DNA of 64,000 bases, taken from positions 8,748,501 through 8,812,500 of the forward strand of contig CM068317.1 of the NCBI GenBank assembly GCA_034766995.1, read 5' to 3'. How positions within the stretch are numbered: position 1 is the first letter of the stretch; the number at the start of each line of letters is the position of its first letter. This DNA is from Acanthacorydalis orientalis (taxonomy: Eukaryota; Arthropoda; Insecta; Megaloptera; Corydalidae). Under the pieces are notes generated by a model that searched no databases, was not told the origin of the DNA, and worked only from the letters and a program-made list of their open reading frames with translations. Position numbers and translations under genes: made by a program. Shown here in pieces: positions 12,750-23,229 of this stretch.

Positions 12750-13320
12750 CATAATTTAGTATCGAAAGCATTAAAAATAACAATTTTATAACCAATGAAT
12801 TGTATATACAAACCCGAATATAGTATAGGCGTCTCCCTCAATTTATCTCCAATCTCTCTATACGATCTATATATAAACGTGTCGCGTTCATACATAATAT
12901 AACAGAACACAAGTCTAAAATAAAGTTTATCACAATTATCTATCAAATTTATCTCGAAACTTTCAATCAAGTCTGATAGACGGCGAGAAGTCAAACTTCT
13001 TCGTCGATCGTCGTCGTTCTGTTCTACTTCTTCTTTAATACCCGCTTAATCTTGTTCATCAGCTGCTTGGATATTTTGCGGTCGTATATTCCATTCTCGA
13101 CTAATTACAATCAATCAAAATCAAAACCCGCTATGAATTAAATATTGCCAGCAGAGAGTTAAGAAGAAGAAGAAGCATTTTGTTGTGTTGTGTTAAGTCG
13201 CTAAAGGGTGCATTGCGCTTGATTGTTTATTAATTAGCCATCCATCAAGTTTTACGTTACGATGCTCGAGCCTGTTTCACACCGTATCAGAATTAATCGT
13301 TTCAATGATACTTTCTTAAT
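12750..13320. promoter_or_regulatory. Candidate enhancer-like island rich in homeodomain sites
   Basis: CpG-bearing block with clusters TCGTCGATCGTCGTCG (about 13001-13016), CTAATTACAATCAATCAAAA (13101-13120) and GATTGTTTATTAATTAGCC (13221-13239). TAATTA and ATTAATTAG are core sites for Antp-class homeodomain proteins, CAATCAATCA resembles PBC/Exd-type sites and TGTTTA a forkhead core. The last site is bracketed by inverted CTTGAT and ATCAAG. No coding frame crosses it (12749-12994 on - lacks a convincing product). Enhancer role is inference from motif clustering, and homeodomain cores are common by chance in AT-rich DNA. Confidence 0.3.
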
Positions 13321-14829
13321 AAATAAATTATTTTTTTGCAGTTTGGTAGTTCATTTTTAGGTACGAGATCATATAATTGAGTATGGAAAAGAAATCGTTT
13401 TGTTTAGATTTTAAACAACACAAATCAAAAATATTTATAATTTATATTTGAATTATACAAAAATATGCAATATGAATAACAGATAAATTAGACAAAAATA
13501 TGTTCATAAATAGTTTTAAAAATAATTTTACAATATGCATTTATATTTAATGGTGAAATTACCACTAAATTTATAATTCCTTTAATAGAATATTTTTTAT
13601 AAAATAAATAAACAATATATTTAGATACCTTCCATATATTTTTTCACTCCTTGCAATTTTAAAATAATTTTTTTAGCCAATGATAGATTATTAATAATGT
13701 TTACTCTTTATTTATGCGAATTTACGATTTCTCTATCCCAAGTTGCTAAAACAATATTAGGAAATACTTAAAATCCTCAATAATTAATGACTGAACATTT
13801 TTGATCAGAGAAAAATTTGTGATTTATGGTGAAAGAAAAAAAAGATTTAAGCGATAATATGAAAACTATTTTTTCTAATATTTAGAGAATATTTTATTCT
13901 TTAATTATAATATTAATTCATATTAATATAAGCTAAAATATTTTTATTTTGTTGTGGATAACGAAATAAATAATATGAAAAAATATCAGAAATTCGATCT
14001 AACGAGAATAAAAGATATAAGTTTGTACGAACTTTTGAAAATTCTGATTATTTAAAAATGTTATAATACTATTTTCAATTATTGAATAAATATATATTGG
14101 AATTAGTTAAATAAAATAAATCTTCATAAATAAATAAGTACGATCTATTTGTATTTAATAAAAAGGGCTTGTATTAAAAGAAAACAAATCTAAAAGTATT
14201 TATTTTTAAAAAATATTTATAATTCTATATTATTTTATTGAGTTAATTTTTCAATTTTCAAAACATTAAATGTATTTTTTATTTATTCTTCTAAAACAAC
14301 AATTATGTATTTTTTAATCTTTATTACTATTTTTTCCAATAAAACTTTATTATTAATTTCTTTATCCTAATAACTGGCACTCAAATCATTTGCCTCTTCT
14401 ATTTAATTATAAATATTATTTTTATCTCATGTGTCCTCTGGTTTAATAAACTATTGAGAATAAACAAAATAATGGATTGTAAAACTTGGAGTATTTTTTT
14501 TTATAGAATTATAACTAGTTAATATTTGTTCTTATTTTCATAGAATAAAATTAACGATCTCTTTAGAAAAAGAAAAAAAATTCCAACATTTAAAAAAATA
14601 TTATCAGTTTTTTTAGGTATATATATATATATATATATGATTATTTCAGAAATCTTTATTGATTTTTCCAAAAAATATTTATTGAATTCTATGAAATTCC
14701 GATACAAATAAATTATTTAAATATTAAAAATATTCTTAGATTTTCTTACAAGAAAATACTAAATATTTTAAGATTTTTTTACAAGTAACTCTATTTTTAT
14801 ATTAACGATTTTTTCCACAACACATTTTA
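13321..14829. other. AT-rich sequence, no gene seen
   Basis: Very AT-rich with a short TA array at 14619-14638. The frame 14519-14707 (-) is Ile/Tyr/Asn-rich and crosses the array. A weak trace of the palindromic repeat (TTTTTGATCAGAGAAAAA) occurs near 13800. Confidence 0.5.
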
Positions 14830-14985
14830 TTGATTCTGTGACTAAATTTATTTTTATTAATACATTTTTCAATCAGTTCATAAACCATAAAAAAATTATG
14901 ACCAAAAATGATCAATAAATGATTATTAATTTTTGATTGCTATTTATTCGAATTTCGATGACGATTCCATAATCTACACAGCGCT
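14830..14985. repeat. Palindromic interspersed repeat, left-half copy
   Basis: Shows CTGTGACTAAATTTATTTTT, CATAAACCATAAAAAAA, ATGATCAATAAATGATTATT, TTTTTGATTGCTATTTATTC and TTTCGATGACGATTCCATAATC in the family order. Confidence 0.7.
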
Positions 14986-14989
14986 TCTG

Positions 14990-15710
14990 TTCACGAACTA
15001 TTTTATATATCTTTCTAGATTAGTTTTTACATTAGCTTTGAGGGTTACGATGAGGAGAAATTCCCACAAGTAAGAATTGAAAGTGACTATTGATAGATTA
15101 AAAATCAATTATTGAATTTTTTGAAAAAAAAAATATCTTGTTAATTTATGAAGTAAAAAAATTTTTCAGGAAAGAATATTTACTTTATTATAAGAATTAA
15201 AACAGTTCTGTGATTGTTTTCAAGTTTTTAATATTTTATTTCTAAGTTATTTTCTTGAGTGTTTTTAAATATACTTTAATTTTTTGAACAATGTGTAGGT
15301 AGATTTATAAAAAAATATTTTTTTATCTAATATGTAACAATTTTACATTCCATTTTGTATTGTTTTAATATTAATAAGAAACTATATCAGTGCTACTGTA
15401 AAAATCAAATGAAATTAAATAATAAAAAACTTTCATTCATAATTGAGTTACTATTATTATACAGAAAAAAAAGTTTATTCCCTCATTATGTTGAAACAAC
15501 ATGTATTTGGTTTATAATTTATAAATGCATTTATAAATAGTCCTCATTCTTTGCAGTTATGTTGTATATAATTATATAATAAATAAGTTAAATAACTAAA
15601 TACAGATTATTTAAAACAGCTTATAATTTCTCGATTTTAGATTATTTTCATAACTCTAGGGTATAAAAAACGAATTTTTCTGTACTTTGAATCTCGAAAA
15701 AAATGTTTTT
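14990..15710. other. AT-rich sequence, no gene seen
   Basis: AT-rich. The + frame 15355-15540 opens with TTG and encodes a Lys/Tyr/Leu-rich peptide; it looks like a chance frame. Confidence 0.5.
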
Positions 15711-15714
15711 TAAA

Positions 15715-15860
15715 CATAGAAATGTACATAAGTAACAATCAGAAACTATAAATATCGACTTATTGAATATTTTTGACTAATAAATTATTTTGTCGTTTAT
15801 GGGATGAAAAAAGTTTCATTTGTGAAAGTGAATTTAGACAGTATCAGTACTATATTGTTT
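15715..15860. repeat. Palindromic interspersed repeat, right-half copy
   Basis: Shows AAATGTACATAAGTAACAATC, TTATTGAATATTTTTGACTA, TTTATGGGATGAAAAAAG, TTTCATTTGTGAAAGTGAAT and CAGTATCAGTACTATATTG in right-half order. Confidence 0.7.
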
Positions 15861-16891
15861 CAAATTACTTAATTTAATATCTGCCTTAAAATGTATATAA
15901 TTACTATTGTAACATTTAATGCAAATGTAAAATAATTCTCTTGAATAAAATTTTATTCTTCAGAACTGATTTTTTAGTTCAAAATGATTAGAAATAAAAT
16001 ATTAAAAATTTTAATTAATTTTTTTAGTTGTAGATAGTAATGAAAATTAAATAGAAACAATCCAACAGAAATAAATGTTTAAAATATAAATGAACTAGAA
16101 TTATATGTAAAAAGATAAATAATAAATCTATTGTCTTAAACATTGTTTATCTAGCTTCAAACCTTCAAAATAAATAAAAATATAATATATATATATATAT
16201 ATATGTATAAAGTAAAATTATTATTTATGTATAAATATATAAACTTATTACACTCAGACCATGTTCAATAACACGATATCGTGTAATTGGGATCTTACAT
16301 AATGTGTAAAAGACGTCCCTATCGGCAATGTTGTGTGTCTTCTTGAATATTCATCAGACATCTTATATACTGAACTTATATTATCTTTAAGTTTGGTTAT
16401 GTTTTAGTTACTGGTGTTGGTATAGGTGTGTGTATAGGTTAGATACATATTCTGACAGTATATTTTAAACAATAGACTCCGACGAATTTCATACTTTCAT
16501 TCGTTATAATACAACAACAAAAAATTGCATATATTTAATGATAATGTAAACATATGCAACATTGTTACGAGATATTATTTTAATTATATATAAGAACGCT
16601 ACGTTTAACAAGTATATAAAATAAACAGTTATAAGTCGATTAAAAATACCTAGCTATTACTTTTTTTTCTTTCACAATTTGATTTAATTACTAGTTTCAG
16701 ACAGTAACAGGAGCAATAATGTTTATAATGTTATTGTTTTCGTATGTAACTATTTATAATTATGCTAATATTGATATTTTTTTTCTTTAATTGTTCAATG
16801 TACCATTAACTTAATCATACATTTTCAATTGTTTGCATTGTATACTATTGTATTCTAAAGTGGATTTTTAATCTTCAGTACATACATTATG

Positions 16892-16894
<3 letters not shown>
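15861..16894. other. AT-rich sequence with a 14-bp palindrome, no gene seen
   Basis: AT-rich, with a TA array at 16183-16205. A more balanced stretch at 16255-16480 includes the perfect palindrome ACACGATATCGTGT (16271-16284). No coding frame. Confidence 0.5.

Positions 16895-16945
<51 letters not shown>
16893..16945. repeat. (TA)n microsatellite
   Basis: Pure TA array led by ATGTATGTATA. Confidence 0.95.
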
Positions 16946-16948
<3 letters not shown>

Positions 16949-17189
16949 AAATACGAAAGAGTTAATTTAAATTCAGTTGCAGTAATCCAAAAAAGATTTT
17001 ACAGTACGGTAAATTGATTTAATTTGAGTAATTGTTCAGTACAGTAATATTCTATCATATATTAAGTATTTTTAATCGATGTGAATGTTCCTTTATTGTC
17101 AAATTAATCAAAATAAATGTTAATCATATTTTTAATACTGTTTTTTTTTTGTATTAGGGATGCATATATTTGATAATACAATTGTGATA

Positions 17190-17280
17190 TTGGTTAAATT
17201 CACTTTTAGATATGAACTCTTTCTTCACCCCACAAGTCTTGAAAAAGAGCACCAAGGTATAGAAAATCATTACAGTTGTA
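17190..17280. repeat. Palindromic interspersed repeat, fragment
   Basis: Contains TTAAATTCACTTTTAGATAT, CTCTTTCTTCACCCCACAAG and AAGGTATAGAAAATC: the outer left-half and the centre joined, with the part between them missing. It lies just before another copy. Confidence 0.55.
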
Positions 17281-17467
17281 CTCTGGGGATGTTGTTAGAC
17301 TGTTGACAGTAAAATTATGACACTGTAACTAAATTTTCTTTCACAATTGAATTCTTTCTTCATCTTATAAACCACAAAAATGTTTTTTTTGATCAGAAAA
17401 GTTTAATAAATCATTCATTATGATTGTTTACATTTTATTGACAATACCATTGTCTTCAGAGTGTCTC

Positions 17468-17517
17468 AATACTTGTAAAAAAATGTACTAACAAAGTACA
17501 TTTTTTTTACAAGTATT
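17468..17517. repeat. Stem-loop 1 (22/23-bp arms, AACAA loop)
   Basis: Arms 17468-17489 and 17495-17517 are inverted copies that differ only by one base in the length of an A/T run; pairing continues outward with mismatches to about 29 bp. The loop is AACAA (17490-17494). Confidence 0.9.
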
Positions 17518-17529
17518 GACACCCACAGG

Positions 17530-17564
17530 CATCATTTTCAGCGCAACAAGCGCTGAAAATGATG
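17530..17564. repeat. Stem-loop 2 (15-bp perfect arms, AACAA loop)
   Basis: CATCATTTTCAGCGC (17530-17544) and GCGCTGAAAATGATG (17550-17564) are perfect inverted arms around AACAA, the same five-base loop as the stem-loop 12 bases upstream. Confidence 0.9.
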
Positions 17565-17600
17565 TTATTGTCTTCTAAATGCGCATCTACCTATCTATCA

Positions 17601-17601
17601 A

Positions 17602-17651
<50 letters not shown>
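17601..17651. repeat. (CT)n(TA)n microsatellite
   Basis: About ten CT units followed by a TA run and GTATGTATGTA. Confidence 0.95.
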
Positions 17652-17662
<11 letters not shown>

Positions 17663-17672
17663 AGATATTTAT

Positions 17673-17932
17673 GCTGCGGAAAAGTCCGACGACCAGGCAA
17701 AGTTCGAATTTTTCTAGGTAAAATGCGACTCACCCAGCAACCGTCAGTCAAAGTCCGAAGTAGAACTTCTACTCCGGCGAGGGTGAGGGCGACTATTTTT
17801 TTGACCTGGCCGGGTGCAGAATACAGCCCGGAGTAGAGATTTTACGCGAAACTTTGACTGACGGAGGCCGGGCAAGTCGCAGTTTACCTAGACAAGGTCA
17901 GACTTTACCTGGTCATCGGAATTTACTGGTAA
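17673..17932. mobile_element. GC-rich foldback element (long inverted arms)
   Basis: About 260 bases with two arms of roughly 105 bases (17673-17777 and 17828-17932) that are imperfect inverted copies. Landmarks in the left arm, read inward, are TCCGACGACCAGGCAAAGTT, TTTTCTAGGTAAAATGCGAC, CCGTCAGTCAAAG and CTACTCCGG; the right arm has CCGGAGTAG, CTTTGACTGACGG, AGTCGCAGTTTACCTAGACA and TTACCTGGTCATCGGA. It is far richer in GC and CpG than its flanks and is bordered by TA arrays on both sides. The frame open across it (17579-17836 +) is incidental. A non-autonomous transposon is the best reading; no TSD is resolvable because of the TA arrays. Confidence 0.6.
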
Positions 17933-17955
17933 CATATATATATATATATATGTAG

Positions 17956-18123
17956 ATTTGTGTATGTAGGCGTGTAGAAACAGATAGAGTATTTTTGGGT
18001 ACACTAAAACATCTCCTTTCACCTTTTAAACAATACAGACATTTTGACGAATCGCATTTAGTTTCTAATACTATAACAGCTGTATTTAGAACTAAATTAA
18101 AAAATCTTTACAGAGTAAGCTAA
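17956..18123 (+). other. Candidate coding exon, unrecognised
   Basis: A frame opens after TAG at 17953 and runs 55 codons to TAA at 18121. Its translation has a varied, coding-like composition, with motifs RVFLGTLKHLLSPFKQYRHF and TITAVFRTKLKNLYRVS. It has no ATG. TATGTAG at 17964-17970 could be a splice acceptor and GAGTAAGC near 18112 a donor, which would make it an internal exon. I do not recognise the peptide, and a chance frame remains likely. Confidence 0.13.
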
Positions 18124-18129
18124 GTTTAC

Positions 18130-18354
18130 AAACAAAATAGAAGCGTTTATATATATATATATCTCAATTAAAAAAAGTATTATGGAAAAAACTAATGATA
18201 AATACTTAAAACTATAATAAGATTATATTTTGTTTTCTAGGAAACGATTTTGCTGAATGTTTATTTCTAAAACAAGCAGTGAAAAATGTGTTTGTACATA
18301 TATTTTTTTCAAATGTTCGAATACTGACATTCTGTATGTATTGAGGGATTATTT
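18130..18354. other. AT-rich sequence, no gene seen
   Basis: Contains a short TA run and nothing else recognisable. Confidence 0.5.
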
Positions 18355-18690
18355 CTAAGCCGCGGAATCATTTTTTACTATCGCAGACAGAAGCGTTTTA
18401 CCTTGTCAGCCGATTGATGCGCGACTATAACAAATGATCCTGTGCTGTTGTATGTACAGCAGGTCACTGCTTCTCACCCGGTGGTCGACCTTGCTACCGA
18501 CCGCATGAATACTAAATGATCGTATTGACAGGTATTATGTATGATCCGAAAGCTTCTATTGTCGTCGGACATGTTCGAAATCTAATGATTGCGATCCAAT
18601 CTTCAGCCTATTTGGATAAAAATTCGATTCGGTTTTTTGTTAGTGCGGTACTGGAGTGATAAAGGGAGGATAAGAATATATATATATATA
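18355..18690. other. CpG-bearing complex sequence island, function unknown
   Basis: Balanced sequence with clear CpGs (CCGCGGAATC at 18360; CGATTGATGCGCGACTATAA; CGGTGGTCGACCTTGCTACCG; TTGTCGTCGGACATGTTCG) ending at a TA array near 18677. All frames are interrupted. Candidate regulatory element or old insertion. Confidence 0.25.
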
Positions 18691-18699
18691 TATACTAGT

Positions 18700-20140
18700 A
18701 TGTGTGTGTTTAGTGAATGTAGCTAACGATCGGTATTTTTAGGTGCGGTACTGTTTTGATTCGAGATTGAAACGCTTTTGTTGTTTGGTATTTTTATAAA
18801 TAAGTGCAGGTGTAAAGTTACGCATCGTTTATCTATTACAAAGTTTCATTTATCAATATCGATTCATTTCAGATATTTTTTAGTTATATTTCTTACAACT
18901 TTTGTTATTTAAATTCTTTTTAGAATGCTGCTGAGGTTATTTCTAATTTATAATAAAAAGTTATGATATATACTGAAATTATAGTTATTTTACATTAATA
19001 TAACGTTAATCAAGAGAATTTAAATATACAAATTCAGTTTTGATTACATTTTTTGCTGACTTCATCGAGGAATTAATTTTAGTCAAATTTTATCAGTTGC
19101 ATGCAGATTTTATTATAGTTAAATAAGATTTATATTTGTACTTAAATACAATTAGTAATGAAATATATGAAGTAGATTTTTAATAATCTAATCAAAATTA
19201 GATTAAGATGTGGCGGAATCATAAGAGTAATCAGATTGTAATCATTTATTGAATATTTTTTATCATAAAAATATGTGTGAAGAGTCAAAGTAAAAACTGA
19301 TTACTGAAAAAAATATTCTATAGCTTTTCTATTAAAATATAATTTCATAAAATATAAACAACTGAATCGTTTGCTTAATTGAAATACTTGATACTAAGTA
19401 TTTTAATTAATCAAACGATACTGACGATCAAACTTCTACTAAATTTAATAAAAGTTTTAATAGAAGAAAAATATTTTATACCTTAAATCATTTTAAATGA
19501 AATTTTACTCCAATATACAATTTTCATAATCATGATCTACCGATAAATTTAAATCGAAATATAAAAATATCTGTAAAACAAACATCATACGATTTACAAT
19601 CCGTATAAAATACACGACATAATTTATTATATGCCAAAAACAATTATGAAAACATATGATTTTTAAATAACAACAATTTATTAAAATGAACGACTATATC
19701 AAGCAGTCATGTGCTGAATACTTTCAATTCGTGTTAATTAATTAATGACAAGGATAAATCGAAAACTGTATCAGTGAATTCTTCATATAATACATGTATT
19801 TCTTCGACGGTTCCCATGACCTTATACGCGTTCTTTAATATTAAAACGTATGTCATAACACGTCAATAGGAGATCGTTGCTTTTTATTCTTTCTTTATGA
19901 GTGAACTGTACGGCAGAGACACTCAGAGACCCGAGTTGAGAGGAAAAAATATTTATATATATGCTTAATCATCCTTTTCATGAATCGACATCTTTTAATA
20001 TCCAATGTTCAGATGTACCTACTGTTCGTTTTGAAAACATTCGAAATACAAATAAATAACGAATCTTAAATAAATATTTACTTTATTACACCTGAGACTA
20101 CCCGTGTATCGTTTATTAATACACAGATATAAATTATGTT
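18700..20140. other. AT-rich sequence, no gene seen
   Basis: Mostly AT-rich. A short CpG-bearing stretch at about 19800-19945 (TTCGACGG, ATACGCGTTC, GTACGGCAGAGACACTCAGA) holds no frame. Nothing else is recognised. Confidence 0.5.

Positions 20141-20142
<2 letters not shown>

Positions 20143-20180
<38 letters not shown>
20143..20180. repeat. (TA)n microsatellite
   Basis: Pure TA array; another of about 13 units lies at 20268-20295. Confidence 0.95.
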
Positions 20181-20181
<1 letters not shown>

Positions 20182-20839
20182 GTTTGTATGTTTATGTTTA
20201 AAACGTATTAATTGACTTAAAAGTATTATTACGGTACATAGTATTAATTAAATATATTTTCATAAATTCATATATATATATATATATATATATATGTATA
20301 AATCGAAGGACAAAGAAATGTTTATTTTATGATTTATGATGCATATTTTATTTTATTTAGAAAAAATAGAAAATCTCACAATTTATTACAAACTATCTAA
20401 CGGTTCAGTACTTCTTTAAGGAAAATTTGTTTTATGCAAAATAATAGAGCTTACTTAATTTAAATTTATAAAATATAATCATTTTAGTTAAGCGAAATAA
20501 GTTAAAAACTGTACCAAAAATAACATTTCAGAGATTATATGTCTTTATAAATTCTTTTGTTCACATTGCTTTCCTTGGACTCTTATTTTCCATACTTCTG
20601 ATATGGATACTGATTTCTCAGAATAAATCAGTTTGGATCGATATTTTTTTATTTAGAACAACATCTCTCATACGAATATGTATTCATATTGTTGAGGTGT
20701 TTGTCAATTAATACATCCTCATTTTCATAAATCCAGTAGGAGTACTTTTACACGAGCACTGAATCTCTGCTGAATGAATAATCAAGAAGTGGCTTTAATG
20801 GCTACTAATCGACAGGATACGAGAAATTTCTCCACTTCT

Positions 20840-21260
20840 CCATCTTCATCGATGGGGCTACAGCCCAAATTGAGCCTTGACCTCCTCAATTTTCTGCTTC
20901 CACACATCTCTTTTCTTGGAAATCTTTCTCCAGTTCCTTATTCCTAACAGATCTACTGTATCCTTTTCTACATTGTCTATAATTTCAAATTCCATATTAG
21001 TGGTTATATACCGTTACATCCATCCAGTTTCCCAAGCTTACTTTAAGGTTTCGTAACATTTGTTGTTTTAGATGGGGTTGTTAGTCCCACGTCCAAACCC
21101 CTTTTCGGAGGATCATTCTCCTGCTCTTGCTAGCCCTGAACCCTCTCGCCATCGGGGTTACCTGATCTTACTCAGATTATCAGGGCTAACCACTTGGAGG
21201 TGAGAGTAGAATTGAGTAAGAGAGGCTATGCGACGAAGCTAGCTGATGTCGGTGTCGTGT
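20840..21260 (-). mobile_element. Non-LTR retrotransposon remnant, internally deleted
   Basis: The low-coordinate part encodes the C-terminus of a reverse-transcriptase polyprotein on the minus strand. The high-coordinate part (about 21065-21260) is a GC-richer block whose minus-strand reading includes RKGVWTWD and CCTCCAAGTGGTTAGCCCTG, which I remember as a sequence repeated in arthropod genomes and transcripts, apparently upstream of non-LTR coding regions. If so, most of the endonuclease and RT core between them has been lost. A neighbouring stretch to about 21360 may also belong to it. No poly(A) tail or TSD is clear. Confidence 0.55.
20858..20995 (-). pseudogene. C-terminal fragment of a non-LTR reverse transcriptase
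   Basis: Minus-strand frame of 45 codons ending at TAG (20858-20860). The product ends in LLGIRNWRKISKKRDVW, followed by a lysine/glutamate-rich helix and KAQFGL-stop. This matches the conserved tail of RTE/Jockey-like endonuclease-reverse transcriptases, whose usual form is R-W---A-DR--W----AKAH-GL: the paired tryptophans, the [KR]R-D-x-W and the terminal GL are kept. Upstream on the same strand, G-N-W-M-D (the usual RPRKRWMD region) appears after a stop and a frameshift. Only the tail of a protein of roughly a thousand residues remains. Confidence 0.7.
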
Positions 21261-21772
21261 GGTATGCATGCATTACTCGATTTTTATCCCAAAATTACTC
21301 CACTAGTTACAGAAAGTATATAACCCGAAGTAGGATCAGAAAAACAATACGTAGTGGTTTAAAAATCATATAGTTTTATTCTTACAACCGCAGAGAAATC
21401 AGTTATCATACTGATCCGCGCTTGAGGATAATAGAACTTTTGTAACTCGAGTTAATTATTAATGGGGCCGATATATTATAGTTACTGGTTGTGAACTCCA
21501 AGATTAATTATTGATGATGAACAAATTTTATAAAACTGCTAAGAGAAACAGGTAAATCGCGCTTTGAGTGATATAACCTCTGTTGTCTGGTCTACTAGTC
21601 CTTCATATTACTTCCAATTAAATATCTGCAACATATAAGCATGATCTTCGTGTTTTATACTCAATATCATCAACGCGTCATGGAGAACAGCATAGTAACT
21701 TACTCTTGATGCATTCTTGATCTGTAGACACATTTTTGACAGAGTGTCTTATGTGTATGTGAATGTGTGTGT

Positions 21773-21773
21773 C

Positions 21774-21807
<34 letters not shown>

Positions 21808-21815
21808 ATACATAC
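21773..21815. repeat. (TA)n array with CATA ends
   Basis: TA run bordered by CATATATACATATA and ACATACATACACATG. Confidence 0.9.
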
Positions 21816-21839
21816 ACATGCAAATGAATTATTTTTTTC

Positions 21840-22050
21840 AGTCCATTAACTATAAGAATATTTCTGTTCAAAAATATTCAATAACTTATTGTTGATCATT
21901 TTCGATTATTCCTTATGCACATTTCAAGAAAGATTCCATCATCATTATAGTACTGTGGTAAAAAAATCTTTGCAATTTCTGTTCAAACTTTGTGGATTGT
22001 GTGATGAAAAAAATAATTCATTTGTGAAAATTAATTTAACCGGAGATTTA
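21840..22050. repeat. Palindromic interspersed repeat, both halves
   Basis: Left: TTCAAAAATATTCAATAACT, TTGTTGATCATTTTCGATTA, CCTTATGCACATTTC, GATTCCATCATCATTATAGT; then right: TTTGTGGATTGTGTGATGAA, TAATTCATTTGTGAAAATTA, ATTTAACCG. The inner part of the right half is missing. Confidence 0.7.
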
Positions 22051-22059
22051 AGGAATGCA

Positions 22060-23120
22060 CTTTGAATTTTGGTTCATTCATAAGAAGAGATAATTCTATG
22101 AAAGTAAATTAAATAATAATGATTAAAATACGTTTGAAAATAATAAATCCCTTTCACTACATTTCTTTTCGATTTTTTATTTTATAGAAATAGAAGAGAT
22201 TGGAAAATCAAAATTTATAATGTTAATAAGTAAATATTTGTATTGCGCATTTTTTAGAAATTAACAAGTATTTTATAATATTTATTTGTACTGTATATGT
22301 GTATTTTTAATATATATATATATATATTTAAAGTATTTAAAATTTATGAATCATATATTAACAATATATGTTTGTCACATTATTTTTCATTTCAGTCATT
22401 AATTAATAAAGATCTAAATTCTTATTATATTAAATTTTATCAAATTTACATTAAAATAACAGTATTTCGTTTACTACAATATATTGATAGATTTGTAACT
22501 TTACAATGTATAGTTTGAAGATTAGAAATTTATTAAGAAAATCATTCAATCCAATTATATAATTAATAAATAGATACTAAAAAAATAATATATTTGAAAA
22601 AAATAATTTCATCCAACTTATACATTTTGTGTGTAAAATGTATAAATGAAGTATTTATATTTTTCAAATGTATATAAAGTACCCATTATTTATATAAGGT
22701 GTCCATTAAGGATTCCGATCTTTATATGGATTATATAAGGAATATCTAAAACCTTATACGGAAAATATAAGTTTGGGGATTACTAGTTTTATCTTTAAAC
22801 ACTACTATTTTAAGTAAGTGATACTCACAATAACAGAGCTGTACTTCTGAAATCCACACAATAGATATAAAGCCATCTTTTTCAAGTCCTTAAGATTCAT
22901 TTAAAATTTCGCTTCAAAGATATGACAATTTCTTTGTGAAATCCCATATTCCTGGTATTCAAATACATACAATTTTATTTTCATTACTTTATTAAATTTC
23001 TTGGATATTCTTTATTACCCGTATTTGTAAGAAAACTACATCGTCATTATCTTCAAACCACTTAAGTACAGATACTGTTTTGAAAATGAGTGAAATTATT
23101 TCAAAATATGTATATACAAT
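22060..23120. other. AT-rich sequence, no gene seen
   Basis: AT-rich. The + frame 22297-22518 starts inside a TA run and is Ile/Tyr-rich. An 11-bp perfect hairpin, TTATACATTTT / AAAATGTATAA with loop GTGTGT, is at 22618-22645. Confidence 0.5.
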
Positions 23121-23124
23121 AAAT

Positions 23125-23225
23125 AAAATCATTAATAATCAATCTATGAATCTTTTGATAAGAATACCTTTGTGGTTTGTGAGGAGTAAGAAAGTTTTTC
23201 TGAAAGTGCATTTAACCTCAATGCC
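23125..23225. repeat. Palindromic interspersed repeat, right-half copy
   Basis: Shows CATTAATAATCAATC, TTTGTGGTTTGTGAGGAGTA, TTTCTGAAAGTGCATTTAAC. The open frame crossing it (23080-23271 +) is incidental. Confidence 0.6.
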
Positions 23226-23229
23226 CAAT

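Larger units (their letters stand above)
17312..17590. repeat. Palindromic interspersed repeat with hairpin centre
   Basis: Left half: GACACTGTAACTAAATTTTC, GAATTCTTTCTTCATCTTAT, TTTGATCAGAAAAG, TTTAATAAATCATTCATTAT, CCATTGTCTTCAGAGTGTCTC. The centre is two stem-loops (listed separately), and TGTCTTCTAAATGCGCAT starts the right half before a CT/TA microsatellite cuts it off. Non-coding. Confidence 0.7.
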
